DNA of 64,000 bases, from the NCBI RefSeq assembly GCF_018417475.1, contig NZ_CP054856.1:2635001-2699000 (forward strand). The letters run 5' to 3'. Within the stretch, counting starts at the first letter, position 1. Each line of letters begins with the position of its first letter. The notes under the pieces are model-generated. The model was not told the DNA's origin. It made no database searches and saw only the letters and a list, made by a program, of their open reading frames with translations. The stretch comes from Novosphingobium decolorationis. GTDB taxonomy: Bacteria > Pseudomonadota > Alphaproteobacteria > Sphingomonadales > Sphingomonadaceae. The position numbers and the translations under genes were made by a program. Positions 1 to 9,031 of the stretch are shown piece by piece.

Positions 1-652
1 CTCTCCCCGAGAGCTGAGGTCGCCCCTCCCGCCATGGCGTGTGCAAGGCTCGGCGCATAGCCAGAGGACGCTCCTGGTCGGCTTCAAGGTGCTCTGATCC
101 CCCCTCGGATGGGCGGGACCGCAATTTCGGGCCTCGTCTCTGACGCCCCCGCTCGCTCGGGAGGACCTGGCAACGAAGGGTTCGTACGACGCACCAGTTC
201 TTGGAGAAAAAGGCAACTTCATTACATTTTTATGGCAATTTTGTTCGCATCACTACGCCCACGAAAAACCTAGAGGACATCCTGCAGATCAGTTGACAGA
301 CGCAATCGAACTTGAAAGAGCAACGAGAGCCGCTCCCCCGCAAATATTGCGTCGCACAATGCAGCCTTCTTGCACCCGATCACATTGTTGCAGTTTGTTT
401 CTGCAATACCGATATCTTGTTGGAGTAATTCGGCCAAAGGATACATTTTTTATTTAAAACCAAAGCGTTGCATGATTGCAACGCCTCACAAATATATTGC
501 TTCAACGTTTCCAAAAGCATTGAACGTCCTTTCCCTGCCCGCCAACAGGCAGCGCTCATGGCTTTCGCGTCTGCCGATCGCGGAGCCCTGCAACCGAGCC
601 GGATCCCCCAGCGCCCCCACGCTGTCCGGTTCCAAGGGACAAGGACAACTAC
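1..652. other. Leader/intergenic region before the first TonB receptor
   Basis: I see no convincing gene here. The stretch from about 190 to 530 is clearly more AT-rich than the rest of the window, with T- and A-runs, as expected of a regulatory leader. It holds a perfect 20-base inverted repeat at 465-484, listed separately. The receptor start at 653 is preceded by an AAGGAC-like ribosome-binding site. Open frames in both directions across this region are continuations of antisense frames and lack sensible composition. Confidence 0.5.
465..484. promoter_or_regulatory. Perfect inverted repeat, candidate operator
   Basis: GCGTTGCA, a four-base TGAT spacer, then TGCAACGC form a perfect 8-bp-arm palindrome about 170 bp upstream of the TonB receptor, inside an AT-rich stretch. 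The size and symmetry suit a dimeric repressor such as the LacI or GntR families, which often control sphingomonad TonB receptors. No regulator gene is adjacent, so the assignment is inference. A small RNA hairpin is the alternative. Confidence 0.4.
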
Positions 653-3600
653 GTGACACCCACTTTCCGGAAGGCCGCGCTGCGCGGCGCCACCAGCCTG
701 ACCGCTTTCGCCCTGCTGTGCGGCACCGCCCAGGCCCAGGACGCCACCGCTCCGGCTCCGGCCGCCAGCGAAGGCGCCGACGATGTCATCATCGTCACCG
801 GCTCGATCACCCGCAACCCGGCGGCCGCCACGGCCTCGCCGGTCGTCTCGATCACCTCGGACGATCTTGAGAAGCGCGGCATCAAGACTGTCGCCGACAC
901 GCTGCAGACGCTGACCGCCAACAACGCGGGCACGATCCCCGCCAGCTGGTCGGGCAACGGCTTCACCACGGGCGCCACCGCCCCGTCGCTGCGCGGCTTC
1001 AACAACGCCTACACGCTGACGCTGTTCGACGGCATGCGCACCGCCTACTACCCGCTTGCGGACGACGGCCAGCGCAACATCGTCGACATCAACTCGATGC
1101 CCGGTTCGATTGTCGACCGCGTCGACACCCTGCTCGACGGCGCCTCGGCGACCTACGGCTCGGACGCGATCGCGGGCGTGGTCAACGTCATCTCCAAGCG
1201 CCAGATCCAGGGCCTGCACCTCGATGCCTCGATGGGCGTCTCGCAGCGCGGCGACGGTGACGAGCAGCGCATCAACGGCACGTATGGCTACGGCGATCTC
1301 GACGACCAGGGCTTCAACATCTACGCGAACTTCGAATACCAGAAGAACGCCGCGATGGATCTCTCGGCCCGCAAGGGTCCGTGGAGCACGGCCGACCAGT
1401 CCTCGATCTGCGGCGGCCCGACCGACGGCTGCCTGACCAACAACGTGCGCAACGGCATCCAGGCCGACGGCGGCTACGGCGGCATCCAGTCGACCATCGT
1501 GCCCTTCGTCCAGCCTTTCACGCAGGACGCCACGGGCGCCTACGTCGCGCAAGGCGATTACCAGATGCTCAACCCGAGCGCAGGCTGCGGCCGCCTGAAC
1601 GCGCTCACGCTGACGCCGGAGCAGCAGCAGAACGCCACCGTTGTCGGCACCCCCTCGGTGGTCTGCCAGCAGGACCTCACCAACGACTACGAAGCCTACA
1701 CCGCGCGCACCAAGCGTATCGGTGGCACGCTGCGCGGCACGGTGCGCCTGAACGACCTCACCGAGGCGTTCCTGATGTTCAACTACTACAACGTGACCAC
1801 CGCGAACCGCATGGCCCCCTCGGGCTGGACCGGCCGCACCGCGGCGGGTGGCGATCGCGTCACGATCAGCCAGATCTACCTGCCCGCCTATGTCTGCGCG
1901 AACGGCGTGGGCACGCTGTCGGGCGAGGCCAACAACATCCTGAGCGGCACGGGCTGCGATGCCAGCAACGGCACGCTCAACCCGAACAACCCGTTTGCCG
2001 CGCAGAGCCAGTCGGCCCGCCTGCTCGGCATGCCCGACATGCCGCGCTACACCTACACCAACGCCAAGACCTACCGCATCTCGGGCGGCGTCGACGGCTC
2101 GTTCGGTGACGGTTGGGACTACATGATCGGCGCGACCGCTTCGGAAGTCACGCTGGACGTCACCAACACCGGCTACATCAACGCCCAGGGCCTGATGGAC
2201 GCGGTGGCGCAGGGCACCTACAACTTCATGGATCCCTCGGCCAACTCGGCCGAAGCCATCCAGGGCGTGTTCCCCGACCAGCACAAGCGCGCGACCTCGA
2301 AGCTGGCGCAGGTCATGGCGACCCTCAGCAAGGACGTGTTCGAGCTGCCGGGCGGCATGGTCAACGTGGCCATCCAGGGCCAGTACCGCTACGAGTCGAT
2401 CAACAACCCGAGCTCGAACGCCCCCAACGACGTCAACCCGGCGGATCGCTACTATGGCATCAACGCCATCGGCGTGAAGGGTCACCGCGACGTGTGGTCG
2501 GCGGCTTACGAAATCTCGGTTCCGATCGTGGACGAATTCCGCGTGAAGGCCGACGGCTCGTATGACCACTACTCGACCGGCCAGGAAAACTTCGCGCCCA
2601 AGTTCGAGGCCGAATTCCAGCCGATCGACGAGATCAAGCTGCGCGGCACGTTCACCAAGGGCTTCCGCGCCCCGAACCTGAACGAATCGTTCCAGCTGCC
2701 TTCGACCGGCTACATCACCTCGACGATCAACTGCAGCAATGCCGCGTTCCAGTCGTTCTGTGACGCACACGCCAGCAACCCCGGCTACTACGAGGGCGGC
2801 TACAGCGTGGGCATCACTTCGGCCGGCAACCCGGACCTGAAGTCCGAGAAGTCGACCTCGTACACCTTCGGCGCGGTGATCCAGCCGACCCGCAACATCA
2901 CGCTGACGGTCGACTACTGGCGCACCAAGATCAAGAACCTGATCACCTCGGTGAACCCCACCGATGAGCTCTACGCCGCGTACTACGGCAACAACGGCCA
3001 GGTGAACATGCCCGGCATCACCGTGACGCAGGGTGCGCCCGATCCGGAGAACCTGGGTGCACTTCCGCTGATCGGCGAAGTCGGCAGCTCGTTCCAGAAC
3101 GCGAACTCGATGCTCGGCAAGGGTATCGACGTCTCGGGCTCGGCCTACTTCGGGCTCACCGACACGATCACCTGGCGCACCAACGCCACGGCCTCGTACC
3201 TGATCCGTCTGCAGCAGGACATCGACGGCACGATCAACCGCTTCGACGGTTCGCTGGGTGGCTGCAACTGGACCTCGTGCTCGGGCGCCCCGCGCTTCCG
3301 CGCTTCGTGGCAGAACACGCTGGACTTCGCCGACACCACCAGCGTGACGCTCACCGCGTACTACACCAGCGGCTATTCGAGCACCGCGTCGGATGCCGGC
3401 GGCACCTACAAGGACTGCGAAGCCAGCGCGGCGGCCGGTCAGCTCGTGACCTACCCGGACAGCGGCCGTGCCGTGCAGTGCCATGGCCCCAGCACCTTCA
3501 ACCTCGACGGCCACGCCGAGACGAAGATCGCCGACGGCAAGTTCACGCTCTACGCGGATGTCATGAACATCCTCGACGGCAAGCCCAAGTACGACCCGAA

Positions 3601-3694
3601 CGCTGCCTACGGCATCTACAACTTCAACGCCGCGTGGCAGGGCTCGCTCTTCATGGGCCGCTACTTCCGCATCGGCGCGAAGGTGGACTTCTAA
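653..3694 (+). CDS. TonB-dependent outer-membrane receptor
   Basis: This is a 1013-residue TonB-gated outer-membrane transporter for an unidentified ligand such as a siderophore, carbohydrate or peptide. The GTG start at 653 follows an AAGGAC Shine-Dalgarno sequence. Residues 1-29 form a signal peptide ending in AQA. A TonB-box-like DVIIVTGS lies near residue 44. The plug domain carries the typical LDGASATYGSDAIAGVVNVI segment near residue 160, and the rest is a beta-barrel ending in an aromatic C-terminus (VDF). Four or more Cys residues near 250-430 in loop regions are unusual and may form disulfides in surface loops. The gene is monocistronic, with its own leader and a strong terminator at 3835. 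Confidence 0.9.
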   Translation: MTPTFRKAALRGATSLTAFALLCGTAQAQDATAPAPAASEGADDVIIVTGSITRNPAAATASPVVSITSDDLEKRGIKTVADTLQTLTANNAGTIPASWSGNGFTTGATAPSLRGFNNAYTLTLFDGMRTAYYPLADDGQRNIVDINSMPGSIVDRVDTLLDGASATYGSDAIAGVVNVISKRQIQGLHLDASMGVSQRGDGDEQRINGTYGYGDLDDQGFNIYANFEYQKNAAMDLSARKGPWSTADQSSICGGPTDGCLTNNVRNGIQADGGYGGIQSTIVPFVQPFTQDATGAYVAQGDYQMLNPSAGCGRLNALTLTPEQQQNATVVGTPSVVCQQDLTNDYEAYTARTKRIGGTLRGTVRLNDLTEAFLMFNYYNVTTANRMAPSGWTGRTAAGGDRVTISQIYLPAYVCANGVGTLSGEANNILSGTGCDASNGTLNPNNPFAAQSQSARLLGMPDMPRYTYTNAKTYRISGGVDGSFGDGWDYMIGATASEVTLDVTNTGYINAQGLMDAVAQGTYNFMDPSANSAEAIQGVFPDQHKRATSKLAQVMATLSKDVFELPGGMVNVAIQGQYRYESINNPSSNAPNDVNPADRYYGINAIGVKGHRDVWSAAYEISVPIVDEFRVKADGSYDHYSTGQENFAPKFEAEFQPIDEIKLRGTFTKGFRAPNLNESFQLPSTGYITSTINCSNAAFQSFCDAHASNPGYYEGGYSVGITSAGNPDLKSEKSTSYTFGAVIQPTRNITLTVDYWRTKIKNLITSVNPTDELYAAYYGNNGQVNMPGITVTQGAPDPENLGALPLIGEVGSSFQNANSMLGKGIDVSGSAYFGLTDTITWRTNATASYLIRLQQDIDGTINRFDGSLGGCNWTSCSGAPRFRASWQNTLDFADTTSVTLTAYYTSGYSSTASDAGGTYKDCEASAAAGQLVTYPDSGRAVQCHGPSTFNLDGHAETKIADGKFTLYADVMNILDGKPKYDPNAAYGIYNFNAAWQGSLFMGRYFRIGAKVDF

Positions 3695-3834
3695 GGCAAC
3701 CCGCGTCTCGTCCGGCGGTCCGGTCCCTTGTGGACCGTCGGACAGGACGGCGCCCGTCGTCCGGTTCCCCGCCGCGGTTGCCCGAAACCCTGACCGCGGC
3801 GCATCCTCCCGCCGGACCGACCGGGCCCCGAGAA

Positions 3835-3866
3835 GGGGCGGCCTCCCCACGAGGCCGCCCCTTTTT
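3835..3866 (+). terminator. Intrinsic terminator of the TonB receptor gene
   Basis: GGGGCGGCCT pairs perfectly with AGGCCGCCCC (3852-3861) around a 7-base loop and is followed by TTTTT. It lies about 140 bp after the receptor stop codon. Confidence 0.85.
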
Positions 3867-3990
3867 CGTGTCCGCAAGCCACGCACATGTCCGTAGGCTG
3901 CCGCTTGCGATCCGCTAACCCTATCCGACCTAGATTGCCTCTCCAGGCCGCTTGATTGGCTGGCTAACCGAATGGCCGGAAGGAGATCGG

Positions 3991-4371
3991 ATGGTCCGTG
4001 CCCTGTTCCCCGCGGCATCGCGGGCTAGAAGCGAGAGCCTGGTCGAGGCGCCGCCTGGTGCCCCCAGCTCACCCTTCGGGCGGCGGGCGCCGCGCGAGCA
4101 CGTAGAGATGCTGGCGCGCTTTCGCCGCACCATTTCCAGCAGCACGGTCATGCTCAAGGATCTGACCCCCTATGGCGCCCGGATCGAGGGCGTGGAGGGG
4201 CTCGAACCCGACGAAGCGGTGCGCCTCGCCCTGCCCGGCCAGCGCCCGGCCCTCGCCTTCGTCGCCTGGTCCAACGCGCATTGCGCCGGGCTGGAGTTCG
4301 CAGAGCCGCTCGACCTCTATGTCTACGGAGATCTCGTGCGGCGCTACGCGCTGCCCGGAGAGCGGGACTGA
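3991..4371 (+). CDS. PilZ-domain protein, possible c-di-GMP effector
   Basis: This is a 126-residue, single-domain soluble protein. RRAPR (the RxxxR element) and DLTPYG (the D/NxS/TxxG element) are the two signatures by which PilZ domains bind cyclic di-GMP, and a beta-rich stretch follows. The ATG at 3991 is chosen because AAGGAG lies 5 bases upstream. An in-frame ATG at 3952 has no such site. The gene stands alone and converges on the LD-carboxypeptidase gene 23 bp downstream. The partner or output is not indicated by its neighbours. Confidence 0.75.
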   Translation: MVRALFPAASRARSESLVEAPPGAPSSPFGRRAPREHVEMLARFRRTISSSTVMLKDLTPYGARIEGVEGLEPDEAVRLALPGQRPALAFVAWSNAHCAGLEFAEPLDLYVYGDLVRRYALPGERD

Positions 4372-4394
4372 CCCGCCCACGATGGGCCGCGCGC

Positions 4395-5465
4395 TCAGGT
4401 CACGACCGGTTCGAGGACCTGGAGCGTGCCCGCATCGGCATCGAGGCGCACCTGGCACCCCACCGGCACGCTCGCCTGCGCGGCCATGTGACCGATCGAG
4501 AGCCCCTGGAAAGCCGGAATGCCAAGCCCGCCGAAATGCTGGTCGAGCACTTCGTAGATCGTGAAGTTGGAATAGCCGGGCCCCGGGTTGCGGCAATTGG
4601 TGCACTGGCCGAAGACGACGCCCGCCAGGCCTTTGAGAACACCGGCCAGGGCAAGCTGGGTCAACATGCGGTCGATCCGGTACTCGGACTCGTTGGTGTC
4701 CTCCAGGAACAGGACGGCGCCGCGCATGTCGGGAAAATAGGGCGTACCGACCAGCGCCGAAAGCACGCTGAGATTGCCGCCCAGAAGCCGACCTTCCGCC
4801 TGCCCGCCCGCAAAGACGCGCGGGCCCCGGCGACCTCCGCCCAGGCTGGGACCGGAGTAGCCTGCCACCGAGAGCGTGGGGGTCGCGCCCTCGAAGGCCA
4901 GCGCGCGCCAGCTTTCCCAGGCCACGGGCGGCCAGCTGGCCGAGGCATTGGGGCCATGCAGGCTGGGCGCGCAGCCATGGGCGGCCAGCGCGGCGTGGAG
5001 CGCGGTGTTGTCGCTGAAACCGGTGAAGAGCTTGGGGTGACGGCGCAGCGCGGCAAAGTCCAGCCGGGGCAGGATGCGCGCGGTGCCCCAGCCGCCGCGC
5101 ACGGCCATGACGCCCTTTACGCGGGGGTCCTGCCAGGTTTCCATGAAGGCGGCCGCGCGCGCCGCGTCCTCCCCCGCAAGATAGCCCGCCCGCGCGGTCA
5201 GATTGGGCGCGAGGATCGGCTCCAGCCCCATCGCGCGCACCGCCTCGGCGATTTCCTCGATCCCGAACCGGTCGCCGATGAAGCCCGCCGGCGCGACCAG
5301 CCCCAGCCCGTCGCCGGGCCGCAGGCGCGGGGCGCGGAGCCTTTCGCCCCTGCCCGCGTTGTCCTTCGCATGCGCGCGATCGGCGACGGCAGATGGGAGA
5401 CCCGAAAGGGCAAGCCCCCCGGCCAGGGTCGCGACGGTTTTCAGGCATTGACGTCTGGACTGCAT
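4395..5465 (-). CDS. ldcA: Muramoyltetrapeptide LD-carboxypeptidase (S66), predicted exported
   Basis: A 356-residue serine peptidase of family S66 that removes the terminal D-Ala from peptidoglycan tetrapeptides. The VRGGWG motif, the nucleophile-elbow-like GFSDNT, the GGNLSVL segment, the acidic FLEDTNE and the GLSIGHM histidine fit the family's Ser-Glu-His site. The chosen start (MQSRRQCLK) gives an N-terminus with a twin-arginine SRRxCLK pattern, a hydrophobic stretch and an AxA-like site near residue 33, so export by Tat or Sec is likely. The E. coli enzyme is cytoplasmic. It is divergent from the LOG-family gene. Confidence 0.85.
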   Translation of the reverse strand: MQSRRQCLKTVATLAGGLALSGLPSAVADRAHAKDNAGRGERLRAPRLRPGDGLGLVAPAGFIGDRFGIEEIAEAVRAMGLEPILAPNLTARAGYLAGEDAARAAAFMETWQDPRVKGVMAVRGGWGTARILPRLDFAALRRHPKLFTGFSDNTALHAALAAHGCAPSLHGPNASASWPPVAWESWRALAFEGATPTLSVAGYSGPSLGGGRRGPRVFAGGQAEGRLLGGNLSVLSALVGTPYFPDMRGAVLFLEDTNESEYRIDRMLTQLALAGVLKGLAGVVFGQCTNCRNPGPGYSNFTIYEVLDQHFGGLGIPAFQGLSIGHMAAQASVPVGCQVRLDADAGTLQVLEPVVT

Positions 5466-5548
5466 GGTGTGGCACCCTAGCCACGCCCCGCGGCGGCGTC
5501 TCGGCAAATCTCTCGACGGACCGGCCTTCCCGGTCCATGGATAGGCAA

Positions 5549-6421
5549 ATGACAGAAGAAGAAAAGAAACTCACCGACCGCCGCTTCTACAAGGCGGAAC
5601 AGGAAGCCACCTTCGCCGGCGAACAGACCGGCACCCTGCAGACGCAGCACCCGGCCTACCAGCTGGCCTTCCAGGACACCGATTTCCTGCTGCGCGACGA
5701 ACTGCGTCCGGTCCGCTTCCAGCTTGAACTGCTCAAGCCCGAGATGCTGCTGGAAGAAGCCAACATCGGCTCCACCCTCGTCATGTACGGCTCGGCCCGC
5801 ATTCCCTCGCCCGAAAAGTGCGACGACGTGCTCGCGAAGGCCTCCAGCGACGAGGACAGGAAGGTTGCCGAGCGACTCGTCGCCAAGGCCAAGTACTACG
5901 AGGAAGCGCGCAAGCTCGCCCGCATCGCCAGCCAGTGCGGCCTGGTGGAAAAGGGCATGCGCCAGTTCGTCGTGTGCTCGGGCGGCGGCCCCTCGATCAT
6001 GGAGGCGGCCAACCGCGGCGCGCACGAGGTCGGCGCGGAATCGCTGGGCCTCAACATCGTCCTCCCGCACGAGCAGGCGCCCAACCCCTACGTCACGCCG
6101 CGCCTCTCCTTCCAGTTCCACTACTTCGCACTGAGGAAGATGCACTTCCTGCTGCGCGCCCGCGCGGTCGCCGTGTTCCCGGGCGGCTTTGGTACGCTCG
6201 ATGAGATGCTGGAGATGATCACCCTCATCCAGACCGGCAAGATGAAGCCGATCCCGGTGCTCCTCTACGGACGCGAGTTCTGGGAAAAGGTCATCAATTT
6301 CGAGGCCTTGGCTGAGGAAGGCGTGATTGCGAGGAAGGACCTCGACCTGTTCACCTGGTGCGAGACCGCCGAGGACGGGTGGAAGGCGATCCGTGCCTTC
6401 TACGATCTCGACTGCGGGTAA
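5549..6421 (+). CDS. LOG/TIGR00730-family Rossmann-fold phosphoribohydrolase
   Basis: This 290-residue member of the lysine-decarboxylase-like (LOG) family is recognised by GGGPSIMEAANRGAHE, the RKMHFLLRA segment and the PGGFGTLDE signature. Characterised relatives cleave nucleoside 5'-monophosphates (cytokinin riboside monophosphate or AMP) to base and ribose 5-phosphate. The physiological substrate cannot be read from this sequence. It is longer than the ~190-residue short LOG proteins because of an N-terminal extension of about 90 residues and an inserted helical stretch. The ATG at 5549 follows GGATAGG; a second ATG at 5537 is possible. It is followed by repeat element A and converges on thiD. 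Confidence 0.8.
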   Translation: MTEEEKKLTDRRFYKAEQEATFAGEQTGTLQTQHPAYQLAFQDTDFLLRDELRPVRFQLELLKPEMLLEEANIGSTLVMYGSARIPSPEKCDDVLAKASSDEDRKVAERLVAKAKYYEEARKLARIASQCGLVEKGMRQFVVCSGGGPSIMEAANRGAHEVGAESLGLNIVLPHEQAPNPYVTPRLSFQFHYFALRKMHFLLRARAVAVFPGGFGTLDEMLEMITLIQTGKMKPIPVLLYGREFWEKVINFEALAEEGVIARKDLDLFTWCETAEDGWKAIRAFYDLDCG

Positions 6422-6444
6422 GGCAGGGCAAGAAAAGGACGTAT

Positions 6445-6559
6445 CCGAGGGCCATCGCCCTCGGGCTCCCCGAACTTGTCGACTTCACCTTGAGAGCATG
6501 ACCTTGGCCGGGAAACGAGAGGTCACCCATTCCGGGGTCAAGGGGCGATGGGCCCTTGA
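6445..6559 (+). repeat. Intergenic palindromic element, copy A
   Basis: A 115-bp copy in forward orientation. Hairpin P lies at 6445-6464 (CCGAGGGC paired with GCCCTCGG), then a central arm beginning CTCCCCGAA and returning as TTCCGGGG, then hairpin Q at 6538-6559 (TCAAGGG/CCCTTGA). It fills the gap between the LOG gene and thiD, which converge. Hairpin Q has one GGG/CC imbalance relative to the other copies. Confidence 0.85.
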
Positions 6560-6566
6560 AAGAATC

Positions 6567-7316
6567 CTATCGGACCGCCTGGTGCCCCATCGGGCCATGC
6601 CCGGCGCCCAGCCCCGGGGCCGCGCTGAGGGCGCGGCGCACGAATTCGCGCGCGCCTTCGACCGCCTCGGGCAGCGACAGGCCCTGCCCCAGGCCCGTCG
6701 CAATCGCGCTCGAAAGCGTGCAGCCGGTGCCGTGGGTGTGGCGGGTGACAATGCGCGGTGCGCGCCAGATGACCGGGGCCTCGCCCGGCACCATCAACCG
6801 GTCCTCGACCACGTCGCCTTCGGCATCGCCGCCCTTGGCAAGGTAGGCCACGCCTAGCGCTTCCAGGGCCGCATCGCCGCCCAGGGCTTCGAGTTCAGGC
6901 ACGTTGGGCGTCGTCAGCGCGGCGCAGGCCATGAGCCGGGAGAAGGCCGCGATCGTTGCCGCATCGGCCAGCACCGATCCCGATGTCGCGACCATGACCG
7001 GATCGAACACGACAGGCACGCCCAGTTCCTCCAGCCGCGCGGCCACCACGTGCGCGATCTCGGCCGAACCCAGCATGCCGATCTTCACCGCATCGACCCC
7101 AATGTCGCTGACGCAGGCATCGATCTGCGCGCCCACCATCTCGGGCGAGAGCGCGACGACGTCGGTCACTCCGCAGGTGTTCTGCGCCGTGATCGCGGTG
7201 ATCGCGGTCATGGCGTAGCCGCCCAGCATCGTGATCGTCTTGATGTCGGCCTGGATGCCCGCTCCCCCTGAGGAATCCGAGCCGGCGATGGAAAGAATAC
7301 GAGGAGGTGTGGTCAT
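6567..7316 (-). CDS. thiD: Hydroxymethylpyrimidine/phosphomethylpyrimidine kinase
   Basis: A 249-residue ribokinase-fold enzyme that phosphorylates HMP and then HMP phosphate for thiamine synthesis. The N-terminal SIAGSDSSGGAGIQADI stretch, VFDPVMVATSG in the middle and the C-terminal HGTGCTLSSAIA (anion hole and catalytic Cys/Asp region) are diagnostic. It is the last gene of a glmM-DUF1272-thiD operon, starting 13 bp after the DUF1272 stop behind a GGAGG-containing site. No other thiamine gene or TPP riboswitch is seen nearby. Confidence 0.92.
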   Translation of the reverse strand: MTTPPRILSIAGSDSSGGAGIQADIKTITMLGGYAMTAITAITAQNTCGVTDVVALSPEMVGAQIDACVSDIGVDAVKIGMLGSAEIAHVVAARLEELGVPVVFDPVMVATSGSVLADAATIAAFSRLMACAALTTPNVPELEALGGDAALEALGVAYLAKGGDAEGDVVEDRLMVPGEAPVIWRAPRIVTRHTHGTGCTLSSAIATGLGQGLSLPEAVEGAREFVRRALSAAPGLGAGHGPMGHQAVR

Positions 7317-7329
7317 GGCCTGAGGCTTG

Positions 7330-7560
7330 TCACTTGGCCTTGTAGCGGCGCACCTTGGACGGCGGCGCGGCGTCGTGGTGCTTCTTGGCGCGGGTCGGGC
7401 GGTCGGTCAGCTCGCCCCCGCATTCGGGGCACAGGTCATCGAGATCCTCCGCGCATTCCGCGCAGTAGGTGCACTCGAACGACCAGATGAAGGCGCCGGG
7501 CGCTTCGGCGGGAAGATTGGCGCCGCAGCGCGCGCAATCGGGACGCATTTCCAGGGCCAT
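7330..7560 (-). CDS. DUF1272 zinc-ribbon-like small protein
   Basis: A 76-residue protein matching the DUF1272 pattern: LEMRPDCARCGANLP, then FECTYCAECAEDL, then CPECGGEL. Four CxxC pairs suggest one or two structural zinc ions. The function is unknown in the family. Its ATG shares one base with the glmM stop (TGATG), so translation is probably coupled. The basic tail (RAKKH, KVRRYKAK) could bind nucleic acid, but this is a guess. Confidence 0.85.
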   Translation of the reverse strand: MALEMRPDCARCGANLPAEAPGAFIWSFECTYCAECAEDLDDLCPECGGELTDRPTRAKKHHDAAPPSKVRRYKAK

Positions 7561-8900
7561 CAGCCGGCTACCTCTTCAATCGCAGTGCAGATCGCGGCGA
7601 CCACCGCCTCGACCTTGGCGGCATCGTCGCCCTCGGCCATGACCCGGATCACCGGTTCGGTGCCCGAGGGACGGATGACAAGGCGGCCCTCGCCGCGCAG
7701 CGTGTTCTCGGCCTCGGCGATGACGGCCTGCACCCGCGCATCCTCCAGCGGCTTGCCGCCTGCAAAGCGCACGTTGCGCAAGAGCTGAGGGACCGGATCG
7801 AAGAGGTGGAGCACCTCGCTCGCCTTCTTGCCCGACTGGACCAGCGCAGCGAGCACCTGGAGGGCCGCCACGGTGCCATCGCCGGTCGTCGCATGGTCGA
7901 GCAGGATCATGTGGCCCGACTGCTCTCCGCCCACATTGAAGCCGCCCGACTTCATGCGTTCGAGCACGTGCCGGTCGCCCACCTTGGTGCGCTCCAGCGT
8001 CAGCTCAAGGCCCTGGAGGTAGCGCTCCAGGCCCAGGTTCGACATGACCGTGGCCACCACGCCCCCGCCGCGCAGCTTGCCGCGCGCGGCCATCTGTGTG
8101 CCGAGCAGCGCCATGATCTGATCCCCGTCCACGACCTTGCCGTTCTCGTCGACGACGATCAGCCGGTCGGCATCGCCATCGAGCGCAATGCCGATGTCGC
8201 AGCCGCCCGAGACGACCGTCTCCTGCAAGAGGTCGGGATGGGTCGAGCCGCAGGCCTTGTTGATGTTCTTGCCGTTGGGCGTCACGCCCACCGTCACCAC
8301 TTCGGCGCCCAGTTCCCAGAACGCGGATGGGGCGACCTGGTAGGCCGCGCCATTGGCGCAGTCGACCGCGATCTTGAGGCCATCCAGCCGCACCGTATTG
8401 GGCAGCGAGGCCTTCACGGCGTGGATGTAGCGCCCGCGCGCGTCATCGATACGCCGCGCCCGGCCGATCTCCTCGGCATCGGCAAGCTCCAGGTCCTCGC
8501 CCAGCATCTTCTCGATCGCCAGTTCGTCGGCGTCGGAGAGCTTGAAGCCATCGGGGCCGAAGAGCTTGATGCCGTTGTCCTCGTAGGGATTGTGGCTGGC
8601 CGAGATCATCACGCCGACATCGGCGCGCAATTCGCGGGTGAGCAGCGCGACCGCGGGCGTGGGCATCGGGCCCAGCAGGATCACGTCCATCCCCACGCTG
8701 GTGAAGCCGGCGGTCATCGCGTTCTCGAGCATGTAGCCCGACAGGCGCGTGTCCTTGCCGATCACCACGCGGTGGCGGTGGGTGCCGCGCTGGAACAGCT
8801 TGCCCGCTGCCTGGCCGACCTTGGCGGCCATCGCGGCGGTCATCGCGCCCTGGTTGGTGCGGCCGCGAATGCCGTCGGTTCCGAAGAATTGCTTGCTCAT
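7560..8900 (-). CDS. glmM: Phosphoglucosamine mutase
   Basis: A 446-residue alpha-D-phosphohexomutase that interconverts glucosamine 6-phosphate and 1-phosphate, supplying UDP-GlcNAc for peptidoglycan and LPS. It has the N-terminal FGTDGIRG, the phosphoserine loop [12 protein letters not shown] near residue 100, the metal-binding DGDADR near 242, the sugar-binding GGEQSGH near 325 and the C-terminal phosphate loop [12 protein letters not shown]. Length is normal for GlmM. It leads the glmM-DUF1272-thiD operon and is divergent from the SDF transporter gene. murA and galU at 52-54 kb use products of the same pathway. Confidence 0.97.
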   Translation of the reverse strand: MSKQFFGTDGIRGRTNQGAMTAAMAAKVGQAAGKLFQRGTHRHRVVIGKDTRLSGYMLENAMTAGFTSVGMDVILLGPMPTPAVALLTRELRADVGVMISASHNPYEDNGIKLFGPDGFKLSDADELAIEKMLGEDLELADAEEIGRARRIDDARGRYIHAVKASLPNTVRLDGLKIAVDCANGAAYQVAPSAFWELGAEVVTVGVTPNGKNINKACGSTHPDLLQETVVSGGCDIGIALDGDADRLIVVDENGKVVDGDQIMALLGTQMAARGKLRGGGVVATVMSNLGLERYLQGLELTLERTKVGDRHVLERMKSGGFNVGGEQSGHMILLDHATTGDGTVAALQVLAALVQSGKKASEVLHLFDPVPQLLRNVRFAGGKPLEDARVQAVIAEAENTLRGEGRLVIRPSGTEPVIRVMAEGDDAAKVEAVVAAICTAIEEVAG

Positions 8901-9031
8901 GCCTGTCCGTCACCTGCCGTGCGTCTTGCAAATTGCCATGCCGCGCCGGGCTGGTAATGTCACCCCCCTCGCCCGTCCTTTCACCCGGATGCGCCTTTTC
9001 CTACCCCCTCCAGACACGACCAGGGACCTTG

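Noticed and set aside
380..4018. A ~1200-residue open frame antisense to the first TonB receptor
   Set aside because: In GC-rich DNA the antisense frame of a biased gene stays open. The translation is Arg/Val/Gly/Ala-rich without domains, while the plus-strand frame has a signal peptide, plug and barrel motifs.
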